This document shows positions 22,090 to 34,800 of a DNA stretch of 64,000 nucleotides, in pieces. How positions within the stretch are numbered: position 1 is the stretch's first letter; each line of letters starts with the position of its first letter. Below the pieces are notes generated by a model. The model was not told the origin of the DNA and made no database searches. It worked only from the letters and a program-made list of their open reading frames with translations. A program made the translations under genes and the position numbers. Source of the DNA: Onthophagus taurus (taxonomy: Eukaryota > Arthropoda > Insecta > Coleoptera > Scarabaeidae); assembly GCF_036711975.1 (NCBI RefSeq), contig NC_091967.1:20212001-20276000 (forward strand), in the 5' to 3' direction.

Positions 22090-23010
22090 TATACTGCACA
22101 CTATGATAGAAGCCCCAAGAAGGGTGGAAGAAGAGCAGCAAGCTGTAGCAAGAATGAAAAACAAGTCCCTAGACGAAGATAAAATCGGTACTGAGTTCCT
22201 ATACATTAAAGGAGTGGTAACAGTAAGAAGACTCCATTAACTAATAACCGTCTGCTGGGATGAAGAAAGGAGACAAATCTGCATGTGATAATTGCAAATG
22301 CAACAAAACTGGCAGAACCAGCATGACTTCAGACACAACAAAGAAATGCTGTGAGTATAGCATAGTCGTACACTCACACACTGTGAGCATCATTGATTTC
22401 AGAAATGCCATTGACAGCATTGACAGGAATAAACTTGAGAGGAAGATGTAACTGATGGGAATATCCTGCAAACTTGTGTGAATGGTGATGGCTACAATGG
22501 ACAACTCGGCAGCAAAAGTACTGATATAGGATACCAAATCCGAATTGTTCAAAATAAAATCGGGAGTGAGGCAAAAAGATACGCTGTCGGCACTAATATT
22601 CAACCTGGCACTGCACTCGTCGATTGGCAAGCTTGACACAGGAGGGACTTTACTAACCAAATCGCATATTGTGTGTGAATATGCTAATGGTATACTGATT
22701 ATGAGTCGTAGGAGGGAGGAAATGAATGAAGTGTTCAGAATGATTGAAGCAGGCACGAAACAGATGGAACTCATAATTAATAGATGCTATTATATGCTCA
22801 CTTAAAATTATTTCGCTCAAATTTATTTTCATGCACTGTAAAGACGTATTGAGGGTGTTCGAGAGAAAGTTGCTTCGCAAAATATATGGACAAGTGTGTA
22901 AAACAGAATATGAGCTATTTAAGGCGTGGGGGAGAGGACAGAGGCCTAACGTAAGAGGCCAAAACCCACCTCAGATTATAGTACTAAAGGACAAGAACAA
23001 TATTGTTTCG
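22090..23010 (+). pseudogene. RTE-like reverse transcriptase relic
   Basis: Scattered frames match a non-LTR reverse transcriptase: IIDFRNAIDSIDR near 22390, VRQKDTLSALIFNLAL near 22565-22615, HIVCEYANGILIMSRR near 22665-22715 (a decayed YADD box), and LRVFERKLLRKIYGQVCKTE near 22845-22910, the last being typical of RTE-type C-termini. Multiple frameshifts make it inactive. Confidence 0.75.
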
Positions 23011-23074
23011 ATGAATACTATCTACAACCTCATCTGCTTGGTTTTAATAGTCGCTATGGATGTCAATGAGGTTA

Positions 23075-23260
23075 CCCAAATGGACTAGCCTGTCCAGAAC
23101 CCAGACCTGAACCCCATCGAGAACCTCTGGGATGAATTGGATTGCCGAGTTAAGGAGTGCAACAACCGTCCAAGTCGAATGGAAAAAAATACCAGCAGCC
23201 ACCATACAAGGATTTGTGGAAAGCATGTCATGTAAAAGTATATTCATCTTATAATAATAT
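23075..23260 (+). pseudogene. Tc1-like transposase C-terminal fragment
   Basis: Reads PVQNPDLNPIENLWDELDCR followed by a basic stretch, the well-known third-catalytic-residue region of Tc1 transposases. The frame then shifts and ends near a Ser-Met-Ser tail. Only about 60 codons remain. It adjoins the RTE-like relic without a clear boundary motif. Confidence 0.8.
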
Positions 23261-23299
23261 AAAATAAAGGTTGTGTTCACCCCCATTCTTTTGTTCACA

Positions 23300-25400
23300 T
23301 CAATATTTCACAGATCTCCAACCATCACTTTTTCTTCACTTGGCTACCACTTTGACCTTTATATTTTAATAAAAGTTTATATAAAAACCACTTATGTTGT
23401 AGATGACCGTTACTTTGATTAGTTCAGGACTTTAGCTTCTTGGCGCGTTAATGTTACATTTTCGTTTTTGCTAACATCTTTCGCCTTTCTGTTTGATCGT
23501 CTCATCTAAATATTGTTTCCATTTAATATACCTAATTTTGATTTTCATTATTTATCTCGCATAATATCCAAGAAATTTACTCTGTATTTGTTAAAATATT
23601 TGAAAAGGCCAATTCCTCTTTAGAGAGATTTCTTATAAGTAGGATATTATCCCTAATTACAAGGATTTCAAGGCATTGTAGGGACTTTTAAGCCATGAAA
23701 TCTTTGCTGATAGTTCTCTTAAGGTTGGTAATGAAAAATGCCTTCTATTTGAAAAATTTGTTTAAAGGTTGAGACCAGACACAACCATCATTTTCTTCTA
23801 CTTTCTGTATACTTCTTCTTCTCCTGATCCTTATGCCTGACGGCGTCGGATTTCTGAACTTGCTGTATACAATTTTTGAAATATAATAGCAACAATACAT
23901 ATTATACACTTTCATACTAATGTTCCCATCTCCTCTGCTTCATCATCTCCGCCATCCACTCTCACCCCTCTTTCCCTCCAACCAGTAAGCGCTCGAAAAT
24001 TGTCCATACCCGCACTCCTGCTTACTTGTCTGATGCCTTTCACTTTTTAGCATCACATGACTTCCCACTCGATCAATGTCGGATTCTACACTCATGTTTC
24101 CAGTCCATAGTATTGAAATCTACCACAGATCTTTTACAGTGCAGTCGATTACGTTGCTATCTCTTTAACTATCTTCTTCTTGACCTATATGTTTGTTTTC
24201 TTCTCTAGTCTGCCTTTCATCTATCTTTTGCTGCACCTTTTTGTGTCTATTTCCTTCCTTGTAGTAACTGACTGTCGATTTGTTACGTAATTCAAATATG
24301 CTCATTCGCTCAGTTTTATTAGCACATCATTTAGTATTACTTTTTGGGTAGCCATAATTATTTATTTATAATTATATATACACTGTTACCAGATGAGTCT
24401 CTTGAAAGATATCGCTTATTGCGATAAATTGATCCGTTTATCTTGATGTCTATATTTGTTATGAATGTATATATTCATGTAAATATTTGTTTTTGAGGCA
24501 ATAAACATTATTATTATTATTTTCACACCTAAATCATGCAATCATACTTTTTTTCTTCCCTCTACCCTCCTCCGTCAAATACTCCGGAATTTCCTCCGTT
24601 ATTATAAACTTGTAGTTATTATTGTATACCCTTTTTCCACCAGAGCACGCCGTTCGTGCTTTTCCACATCTCTATCTCTACTCTTCAACCCCTTCCACAG
24701 TGTTAACTCTTCTCTACTCTTTTTTGCATTTCCTCTGTTAAATACCCTACTGTAGCATAATATTCTCTTCTTCCTTGTTGTTCATACTCCTTCAATTAGG
24801 ACTGTGACTTAATCTAGCTACAAAACTCTTCCAAAATCTTAAAGTCGCTGTATTGCTCCAGCCCTTCCCCATACATTATCTGTCTGCTGATTTATTACTA
24901 TTCCTATTTTGCGGATTTGCACTTACAATTAATTCTTTCATAGGCTTAACGATTTTATCTTCAACCAATTTTTTAATTTTTTTTCCAGTACATCTCTTCT
25001 GTTGAAATTCTCCTAAAAGATGCAATACATTTACTTATATTTTTATTTAATGTATATAAATAATGAGAATAAAATATATAATATATATACTTTAAAGTAA
25101 GATGACATTTACACATACCACGAGTGTAAATTCTGTCTTTTGAATCGCGAGTTTTTATGGCTTTTATTATGTCTTCCTCATAATCTTTTTCTATTATTTT
25201 GTCTTTTGTAGTAGTTTATTTTTAGTCGTTTTTGTACTATAATGTAATCTTCTCCTTCTTTAGATTGAACTTCTGCATCGTTCACTCTAGTCTTACACGC
25301 CATTGCATTACATCTATTTTTCACATTTCTTGCATGTTCGACCTAAAGCCAGACAAATTTTACTCTCAAGTAACAACAAACATGTTACACACTTATATTT
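23300..25400. other. Gene-free interval with retroelement-like 3' tail
   Basis: No gene recognised. From about 23770 to 25020 the plus strand is strikingly pyrimidine-rich. A unit ending at 24521 has a GCAATAAACATT sequence followed by an (ATT)n tail, resembling the 3' end of a non-LTR retroelement or SINE. The body at 23780-24500 has no clear protein frame. Confidence 0.35.
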
Positions 25401-25403
25401 ATA

Positions 25404-25715
25404 CAGGGTACCCATTATGTATGGAATATAGCATATATCTTGGTAGGTATCAACTTCATAAAAAAACATTTTATACAAAAGTTGTTTAATATTTTATTTG
25501 CCATAAGACAGCATCCAATTGTTTTTATTTCAGAAAACAAATGAGCAACGAAAGGATACATTGCCATTTAAAAGCTTCAAGTCAAATAGTTGCCAATTGT
25601 ATGCTGTTTTATTATGACAAATAAAATATTAAACAACTTTTGTATAAAATGTTTTTTTATAAAGTCGATACTACCAAGATAAATATACTATATTCCATAC
25701 ATGATGGGCATCCTG
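25404..25715. mobile_element. 312-bp MITE with 98-bp terminal inverted repeats
   Basis: TA-flanked. The left end begins CAGGGTACCCATTATGTATG. The right end is its imperfect inverse, ending in a CATCCTG-like terminus. The inverted match continues for nearly 100 bases to a shared AAACAACTTTTGTA-type segment, leaving a short unique centre. No coding capacity; Tc1-mariner MITE type. Confidence 0.85.
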
Positions 25716-27562
25716 TATAATATGATACATCCATAAAAACTAGATTAAACGATATTTTAAAAGTGTAAGGAAATTGAAAAAGGTTAAATAAAAAGAAAGA
25801 ATCCATGGTTCAAAACTTTATGTCAAACAATTCTTTCAACAGCACTGACAGGAAACATTTTGAGTGCCTGCTCAACCATATATCAATCGATACAAGGATA
25901 CAATAAATTGAAAATTATATTCGAATGGATGCCCACATATACATAGAATATCATAAAAACTGTTGAACGGTTACGTTTCATTGTTATTTTTTGCTTAGTT
26001 TTTAATCGATTTAACTGTATGAATATATTAGAAGTGAAGGCGTTAATTTTTAATTTTTTTTTTCATCTTTTATCTCGTTTGGAAACTAGTGATTTCAGCT
26101 GGAAACGTCAAGACAATAATTGACTTTTGAAAATCACGATCGAAATGATCTACAAAAGACACTCGGTGGATGGTGCAAAAATTTCTACCGTTTAGTAGAA
26201 AGCGGTTCTTGCTTTAATCTCTTTTTAAATGTAAAATTTTAGAATACAAAATAAAATTGATGAACTCAAAAAAATGTGACCAGCAATGTATTGTCCCAAG
26301 TTGTCCAAAAATCACCAAAAAGCTATCCTAAAGATTTTATTTTTTTATGATTTTTTTTATCTTTTGAAATAACTCGGATGCCCTGTCATTTATTCCCACA
26401 AAGGCTCATAAATACAATATTACATATAGTTTACTATGTTTAACAAATACGTTTCGGATTTTATTTTTTAATTCCTTCATATTTTCCTCGAAAAAGTAAA
26501 AGGTTCAAGCTACAATAAGTTTCTCAATTTGTTTTTCTTTTGAAAAGTATCTAAATATTAAGCATAGATATACGTTAGTTTCTTTCAAATAATACAACAA
26601 AATAAAACCGCTTAGCTCAAAAAAGAACAAACAAACAAAAAAGAAAGTGTTATAATAAACGGAGCAACAACTACAACGTTTTTTATTTCTTTGAGATTTG
26701 TATAAGTATTTTTTATGATTTCTAAAAAAAAAATGGATAATATAATTTACTCCCAAAAATTACTAGAAAAGAGAAAAAAATAACAAAACTTTGATTCTAC
26801 AGAAAAAAAGCAATTCAATGGAAACTAAAAATACTACATACATATACAAAAAAATCAAAATAAACTATGAAATAGGGATATAAAAAAATTGTTACGGATA
26901 ATCATTATAATTACCATAATCATCCAAGTTTCTTTTGCAATAAGTGTGTATGAGCTAATTAGAAAAAACGCTTTTATAACCACGCTACGTGAGTGTATTT
27001 ATATAATATGCTATTTTTCATCTTTTTTTTTGTTAAAAATTACTGATGACCACGATCATCATCAAGAAAACAAAAGCTTTATTTACGCTTTCAACTTTTT
27101 TTTTGCGTTATACATACGACTTTGTTTTGTTTCAAAAAATCAAAACAAACTGTGACAAGACAGCTTTTTATATTTTCTTTTACAATAAATTGCGTTCAGC
27201 GAACGGTTTATTATAGAGAAGTCAAGAGTTAATTTCCATTTTGGTAACTTTTCGTTTTTTTACTTAGAGAATCGCAATGATACGTTTTAACAAAGCAGGG
27301 CATTTTTTTTAGTTTACAAGAACCTCTGATTTGTATCTTTTTTTTCCATATTATTATTACAATTTGTTTTTGGGTATTTGCATTACTTCCAATGCATGGT
27401 TTTTACAAACACATTTTTATAACGAATTTTTCGTTAATTTGATTTCGTATAATTTTTCTTGTTTTTAGTTTTATTTTTCTCATCGAGATAAGGATATATT
27501 TTTCTGATTAGATTTTTTTAACGGATCCAGCACTCTTATTAATATTATTAGCAAAATCTTAC

Positions 27563-27618
27563 TTTCAGACACTTCATCAGAACCATCATCTTTACACGGC
27601 CGATAAACAGAGCGATTT
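27563..27618 (-). other. Candidate alternative FAM120 exon (56 bases)
   Basis: Bounded by an AAG acceptor and a GTAAGA donor on the minus strand. Joined to the phase left by FAM120 exon 11 it reads GNRSVYRPCKDDGSDEVSE, which looks protein-like. This is inference; it could also belong to another gene or be chance. Confidence 0.25.
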
Positions 27619-28212
27619 CTTAAACGCGAAAAAGAAAAAAGTTATTGAATATAAATATATAGGCTTATATACATTATAAAAGACAATATGGTCCATTTGT
27701 TAAATACCTGTTATAAATCCATACAAAAAGAAACGGTAGATTATAACTAACAATTAAGGCGTGATTTTGAAATGTTGATTAAATCATTTCGTTAAAATAA
27801 ATTCACCAACATTAAAACCATATTCTACAAACATCTACCATAAACTATATTGTATACTACAAGTGATCTAAAAAACGGAAACGATAGATAGATTATTTAA
27901 ATTCTTTAGATAGAACAGTGCATAATGAAGCTATCGCTCCGTCCAGGCCGGAATAAAACAGATCAACGCTTTATTTTATTTTTTTATAAATTACCATAAA
28001 TACGATCACAGCATCTTGTATATCTCCTCCCGTTCCGTATTATATAATTATTAATTAACAGATGTAACAAATATAGAAAAATATACATTTTGCTCTCAAA
28101 CAATCAATCATCAGTCGGCGGGATTTCAATTTTTTATACTCTTTTTTAGTAGTTCAAAACGACGAAGTCTCCTCATTTCCTTTTAGACCGACCGCATTTT
28201 AAAATTAAGTTT

Positions 28213-28339
28213 TTAGCTTTTCCAACTCGCACTGGCCCCGCCTACACCAAAAACTACACACCTATTTGCAGTCGTCTTCTTCTTTGGAGCGTCGTTATGG
28301 ATCATTTTAAACAGTTCACATTCCATCATCATTTGGTCA
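28213..28339 (-). other. Candidate alternative FAM120 terminal exon
   Basis: After an AAAAG acceptor the minus strand reads DQMMMECELFKMIHNDAPKK, then a segment ending FGVGGASASWKS and a stop. The phase fits exon 11 exactly as the accepted last exon does. The acceptor has a weak pyrimidine tract, so this remains a candidate. Confidence 0.25.
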
Positions 28340-28845
28340 CTTTTAGTATTTTTTGTTTATTGAGAAAACGATCTCTCAATCACTTTTGTTTAATTAAAGG
28401 TAATTTCCTCTTCATGTTTTTTGTGTCATTGTAAATTAAATGTGAAAAATTATGTTTAAAAGGAACCAAAAATAATATTCCTTTTACATTAATAATCATA
28501 ATAATATAGAAACGTTTCCTTTCTTTAATATTATGTAAACATGTGTGTATGTTTTTAGTGGTATTTTTGTCTATGTTTAAATGTGTATATATGTACTCTA
28601 CTTTAGTGTAAAGTATATGGAAAGTATACTACCAAAATAAATACTTAATGGGTTGGAAGAATAAAAAGGGAAAAATGTGTGGGGATGTGAAGAGGCCTCT
28701 CTTAATACAAGTCCTCAAGGCGTGTAGCACTAATGTTGAAATTAAAAAGAGAAACTTTAAAGGTCCAGAGAGAACACGTTATAAACAAATGCATCATTGC
28801 ACAACACAGCACTGTTATAACCCAACCCAAGTAAATAATTTATTT

Positions 28846-31800
28846 TTAATGGGAAGTGGTCTCAACAGCCGCTGGGCCATCACCTTGACCATGATGTTCC
28901 GGACTTTTAATGTCCTCAAATGCAGCCTCATCATTCGTTGTCGGTTCTTCTTTTAAAATCTCCTCAGCCAAGATATCACTGAAATAAGAATATCTGATAG
29001 AGAAATATATTTTAAAAGAAAAAGTATTTTGATATAAAAAATAATTCTTAACTAAAATAGCTGATGTTGATGTATACATGGAAATGTTGCTAACTCTTTC
29101 TTTTTAACGATTTTAAGTAGTTTACATAGAACTCAGCTAGCACCATTTGCATTGAACTCACATTCATGATGATCACCTTTAGACGCCTGTCTAACACCCA
29201 AGTTAATTATTAAATTTATTTTAAATTGTCAAGTAGTTTAGACTGTTTATAATTTGAATTGATATTACGAGTTATTCAGACGTCATAAAAAGCATTCACC
29301 TACATTGCTATTATAAATGTGATATGAAATGTGAATGCAGTTATTGCTAAAATATAACTTGACTTTAATAATTAAAATTTTGGCAGTAATCTAACAATAT
29401 GCAGTGTTACAATTGCGATTTAATGCTGCACCAAACGACCAGCTTTGAAAACATGTTTATTTAATGAATAACAATACCAAAATGGGACTTATTTTTATTT
29501 GAATAATCTAATATTCTACCAGAAGTCAGCAACCTTTAATAAAGAGCGGGAAAAATAAATATTTCTTTTAAGGCTTGCCACAAATATTCTTTAACTATAA
29601 CTATGTTAGTAGCAGGAGATCCACATGTGTAATACAAAATTATATATTATTTTATACATAGTAAATAAAAAATAAAGAAGTTTAAAATAGTATAAATTAA
29701 TTTTCAATGGTTTGTTTGTGCTGCGTAAATTATGATAATATATTGTTGATCCATTCATATTCTCTTCATACCGATAAGTTAAAAGATTAGACGCCAAAGA
29801 ATGCTGATTCAACCCAACAGTCCCAACACGGCTTATACCAGCGTTTCTTAAATTGTGGGAGGTTTCGTGGACGCAACACTTAACTAATAAGTGTTGCGTG
29901 ACGTTCGTGTTTTTTTAACATTCACGAAAGTAATTAAAAGATTCAATTTCGACTTACTTAATATATCTTTCTTAAGAATAGTTATTTATTCGAACAAAAA
30001 CGTGAAAGACATACGAAGAATAGTTCGTGAAATACAGGGGAATCCCGTATACTTGAATACAAAAAGGTGTTGCATAACAGTGACTTAATGTGTTTTGTGT
30101 GCCCATCTTAACAAATTTTATCAAGGTAAGTAACTATTTAAAACTATATTCGGTTGTAAAAAATTGTTGTTGCTATATATTTTCTTTTCTTAAAATCATT
30201 TTTAATTTTTTCCACTATGTAAAGGTTGCCACAAAAGGTATTTAAACTTTTTCGTGTAAATAAATAAAAGCACCCTAAAAGAAATTTAGCCAGCTTCTAG
30301 ATATAATCAACCCAGTAAAGTTACTAAAAATTTAGTTTGTCGAATATTAACTGTACTGAAAGTAATATATTTTTAAAATTCATGAACAGTAATGGTAATT
30401 CTCAAAATTATATGCAATAAAGTAAATTATTTTTCAACTGAAATACATTTTCATCTATGATGAGCTTAAAAGGAAAAAGATTGAATGCCACTTAAAATGA
30501 AGCTTAGAGCATATGTACATATTTAGCAACCAATATAAAGAATGAACTTACTTTTCGTCCGAATTATGTACAGGGTGGCCAAATAAATATATTTTATCTT
30601 GGAAACTACTCCTTGTAGACTTGCGGTAAAAAATTTAATAGCCAAAGTGGCCAAGAGAAAATCCTAGAAATTATTTGCAGGTTTCTAAGATGGCCGCTAA
30701 AAGACGCAAACGCTTTTGCGCAAAATGTCGTTTTTTCGGAATTTCGCTGTATTGACATTTTAAAGTTTAGGTAAATTATAGTTTTTTTGTTAAAATACTT
30801 TTTGCCCTATCTCTAAAAATAAAATGGTGGGGGGTGTTCGAAAATGTTTGTAAATGTAATTTTCGAATAACAACTTTTGAACTTTTTGCACCTGCAATAA
30901 ACGTATTATTTAAAACTAAAAACTGGTAAAGAAATCCAGCCTAATAAAATACACGAAAATTCCTGATATTTTGAAAATTAGACTATTACTGACTTGATTG
31001 CTTAACTATCACTAACAATAAAATTAGAGTATGTCGTACAGAACTTCCTAACACTTTTGCTATAATGGTGGACCAAGACTAATTGGAAGAACAGAGAGGT
31101 TTTTAAATATATTATTTTAGTTCAACTCGCCTAAAAGAAATTTGTATAATTAAATCACGTATTATTAAATTAGAACATCCCCTAATAATTAATTTATATT
31201 TTTGAGTTGATTAATATGAAACCTTTCATTTTCATCAAGCAACAAGCGAAATAACAAGTGCTTTATTTAAATGCCATCAAAATCAAGATATTACAATATC
31301 CATCATTATTCACGTCATCTTAGGAGTCACCTGACATATTTATATAATATAAAAATATTATTTACTATTTTAATTCTAGGTGGTAGCCTTTGGTTGCCAA
31401 CTCCTATAATACTATGGTGCCAATTACAAGCATAGACATGCTCAACTTTTTTACTTGTTTAGTTCTTTTTCTACCTGTCAGTAAAAATTACGAAAATAAG
31501 AAATGGAAATATAAAATAACGAAAAGAATAAAGTATGGTATATTAAAATTTGACAACATTTAAACCTGTTACTGTAAATTGCATTCAAATTATGAATAAA
31601 TAAATGTAAGAAAACAGATTGAGGACCGAAAAAATAAAAATATTTTCACTCCGCACCCAGTTTTCTATATTCAATCTACCCTCCACTTTAAAAAACCTAC
31701 AAAAAATATAGTTTCGTAGATTTTATCAAAAGGAAGGGAAGAATGTAAATTAATTCGATAAACAACATAACAACACCTGAAGAACAATAGGTATTATAAG

Positions 31801-34800
31801 ACAACAAAATCTTATTTTAATAATAAAATTTCCCAACCAAATAAAAAGAAAAGAAAAATTATTATGAACTAACCCATTCTCGGTTTTAACAGTCATTCCT
31901 CGACCTCGTGACGCGCTGCCGCCCCCCTGCCTCTGCCTGTTGTTGTTCGATTTCTTCTTTGCCGGCTACGCAACACCACATATTCTCAAGATAGATCGAT
32001 AGATAGTAAAAAAATAAAGAATAGCAAACGCAAAAAAAAAGCGCCCAAAAGCACAAAACTTACGTTATTCTTTCGATTCACGTTGTAAGTCGGCGGACCC
32101 GGTTTTCTTTGTCCACCGCCTCCACCGCGTGCTCTCGAATATTGTTGCTGCTGCTGCTGCTGCACGTTGAATTGGGTGGAAAGCCCACGGCCGCGTCCTT
32201 GTTGTTGATATCCCCCAATAACGTGTTGCGGCTGCTGCCTTACGTTATTTTGATAACTGTAGTTTGGACCCCAAGAACCCACCACGACACCAGCCACTTG
32301 TAATTGACCACCTCGTGCGGGCATTGGACGTTGTCTTAAAGCTGCCGCTCCTCTTGTTGATGGTAAAGGCATTGCAGGTAAACAATTTGGTGGTGGCATA
32401 CCTTGGCGCATTAAACCTGAATCAACATTAAACAGTTCTGTTAAGAATTTTGAATTTCCAGTCATATACTTTTTTAATTAATTGATTCTTTAACAATATG
32501 ATGCTTTGAATACATTTCAACCGTTCTGTAATGTAATATATAAACACTGTCCATAATTAATTTAAATCACTTAACAATATAGAATACCACAGAGAAACTT
32601 TCTTTTAAAGATGTTGAGAGTAATCATGTTTTGTCAATGTATTTTCTGCTATTATTGAATATAACCTGCAGATAATCAAGTACATGTTTCTTTTAGCCTA
32701 AATATCATAATGATGAACTAAGATTATCAATAAACTTTCATCTACACAATATTACATTAATATCTCCTCATCATTGAACAATGAGCTCTTTAGCCATATA
32801 CTTTTTTAATTAATTGTTTCTCTAGCAATATGATGCTTTGAATACATTTCAACCTTTCTACAATGTATGAACACTATCCATAATCAATTTAAAACACTTT
32901 GTAATAATAGAGAATGCCACAGAGCAACTTCCTTTTGAAGATGTTGACAGTAATCATGTTTTGTCAATGTATGTTCTGCTATTATTAAATATAACCTGCA
33001 CATAATCAAGTACATGCTTCTTTTAGCCTAAACATCATAATGATGAACTAAAATTATCAAGAAACTTTCATCTACACAACATTACATTAATATCTCCTCA
33101 TCATTGAACAATGAGCTCTTCAAAAAAGAAAGTTTCCCAGTCAGATGTTATTGCATGTTATTCTGATAACAGAAAATAATAAGAAATATAATAAATGAAA
33201 CTGAGAATTAAATTTACCTGTAAAATGTGGTAAAGGTGGTTTAGCAAATTTAACATCCAATCCTTCAAGAATTGCTTTTCTCAATCGTTCCACTTTAACA
33301 ACCCTTTCAATATGATTCTCACACAATTCGAGTAAACTCTTAACCTGCGCGGATCTAGCAAGAGTATGATGAAACAATTTCCCATCGAAATAAAGCCAAG
33401 GGCAACACATCAACCATGGTAATGGAGCTCCACAAGCGTCGTTCGCCAATAAAGCCATTTCAACGCCTTGCATAAAGATAGCTGCCAACTGAACGCCTCG
33501 ACTAGTTACAACGTTTAAAGTTAGCTCTTGTAGATATTGAACGTTCATTAAATCCGGGTTATAGGCTTGACATAAGAACACATCCAGTTCGTTTTTTCGC
33601 ATAATTGGCCGTTCTAACGACATAATGTATCGTAGGACGCAAGCCATTACTAAAAGTTGTTGTGGAACGTAGGCTGTGTTTAAAATTAAAGGTGTATCCG
33701 AGTTTAGGCACGATAATAAAGCTCGCATTCGACATCGTTTGTCGTCAAGTGATGGACCAAACCACAATCTTTGTAAAGTTGGTACAGCCCAAGGTAAAGG
33801 TTCTGCTTTAATTTCTTCAGAGTATTGATATGGATTCGATCTACTATAAATCCATTCATGTACGATTATATCTGGAGCTGGAGAACTTTCACCAATTTCA
33901 CCAGCTTCCTTCTTTTTCATGTGAACATATCTGTGGTGGTGCAAATTAAATAACACAGCGTAAACCCGTTGACGTAATAATTGGTAAATTTCATGAATGG
34001 GCGGAAATTCCCGTTTGTTTTCATCTTCCATCAGGCACTGTAAACGTACTTCTTTAGTACTTAATAGATGCAAAATCCATGGGGCCATTAATCCCTTTTG
34101 ATGTCTTAACGAAGCCGTACGAAGAACGTCAGTAGAAACGTTTGGTGAAATTATGTTAGTTGAACTATTTTGACTACTCGGTATTGAATGCTTAGGTGAC
34201 TGTGGGACGCTACTCGCATTCGAGCTACTAGAACTGACTTGAAGATTGACTCTGGTCCCTGAATTACTGCTACAACTCGCATTATTAGATGCTGAGGCGC
34301 TATTATTTGAACCATAGGAACTGTTCGAGTGGCCATTAAATCTTGATGTATCAGAAGTTGGGGGAGATTCATCTAAAGTGAAATAATAACTCGTAATTCA
34401 ATCATTTCTTTATATTCGTTGTTTTACCATTATGTGGGGACGTTTTCGCCGAGCTATCATCGTTTAAACTTGCGAAATCCGCTGCTATCACTACATTTGC
34501 AGTTGCCAGTTTATAATTTTGTAGACTTTCTTGCTAAGAAAATATGAATAACGTATAAGATTTTTTAATAAAGAAAGTATTTACAATAATAAGTTGTGTT
34601 ACTAACAATAGTTTAAAATTAATTATTAAAATATACTTCTAAAATTGTTAGTAAATTAATGTACCTTCACACTTTGATTCGTTATTTCAAGAAGTAAAGC
34701 AAATAACGATGACGATTTGAAGGAGTATTTATTTATAACAAACCACCACAAAAACATTCAAAATTAATAAATTTTTACCTCTTGTTCTGTTGTCTCAGAC

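Larger units (their letters stand above)
25718..28845. other. AT-rich interval downstream of the FAM120 gene
   Basis: Three kilobases with no recognised mobile protein and mostly homopolymer-rich AT DNA. It lies 3' of the FAM120 stop on the minus strand and may include a long 3' UTR. Two short stretches look like possible alternative terminal exons and are listed separately. Confidence 0.4.

Noticed and set aside
22241..22774. 177-codon minus-strand open frame
   Set aside because: It overlaps the plus-strand reverse transcriptase relic and has a hydrophobic, repetitive composition typical of an antisense shadow; no start context or family features.
32109..32303. Plus-strand frame with Ser/Leu runs
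   Set aside because: Antisense of the glutamine run in FAM120 exon 10; triplet repeats keep several frames open by chance.
32463..33126. CRISPR-like or satellite array
   Set aside because: Only two copies of a long unit, with no spacers; it is a simple tandem duplication, and no CRISPR array is expected in an insect nucleus.
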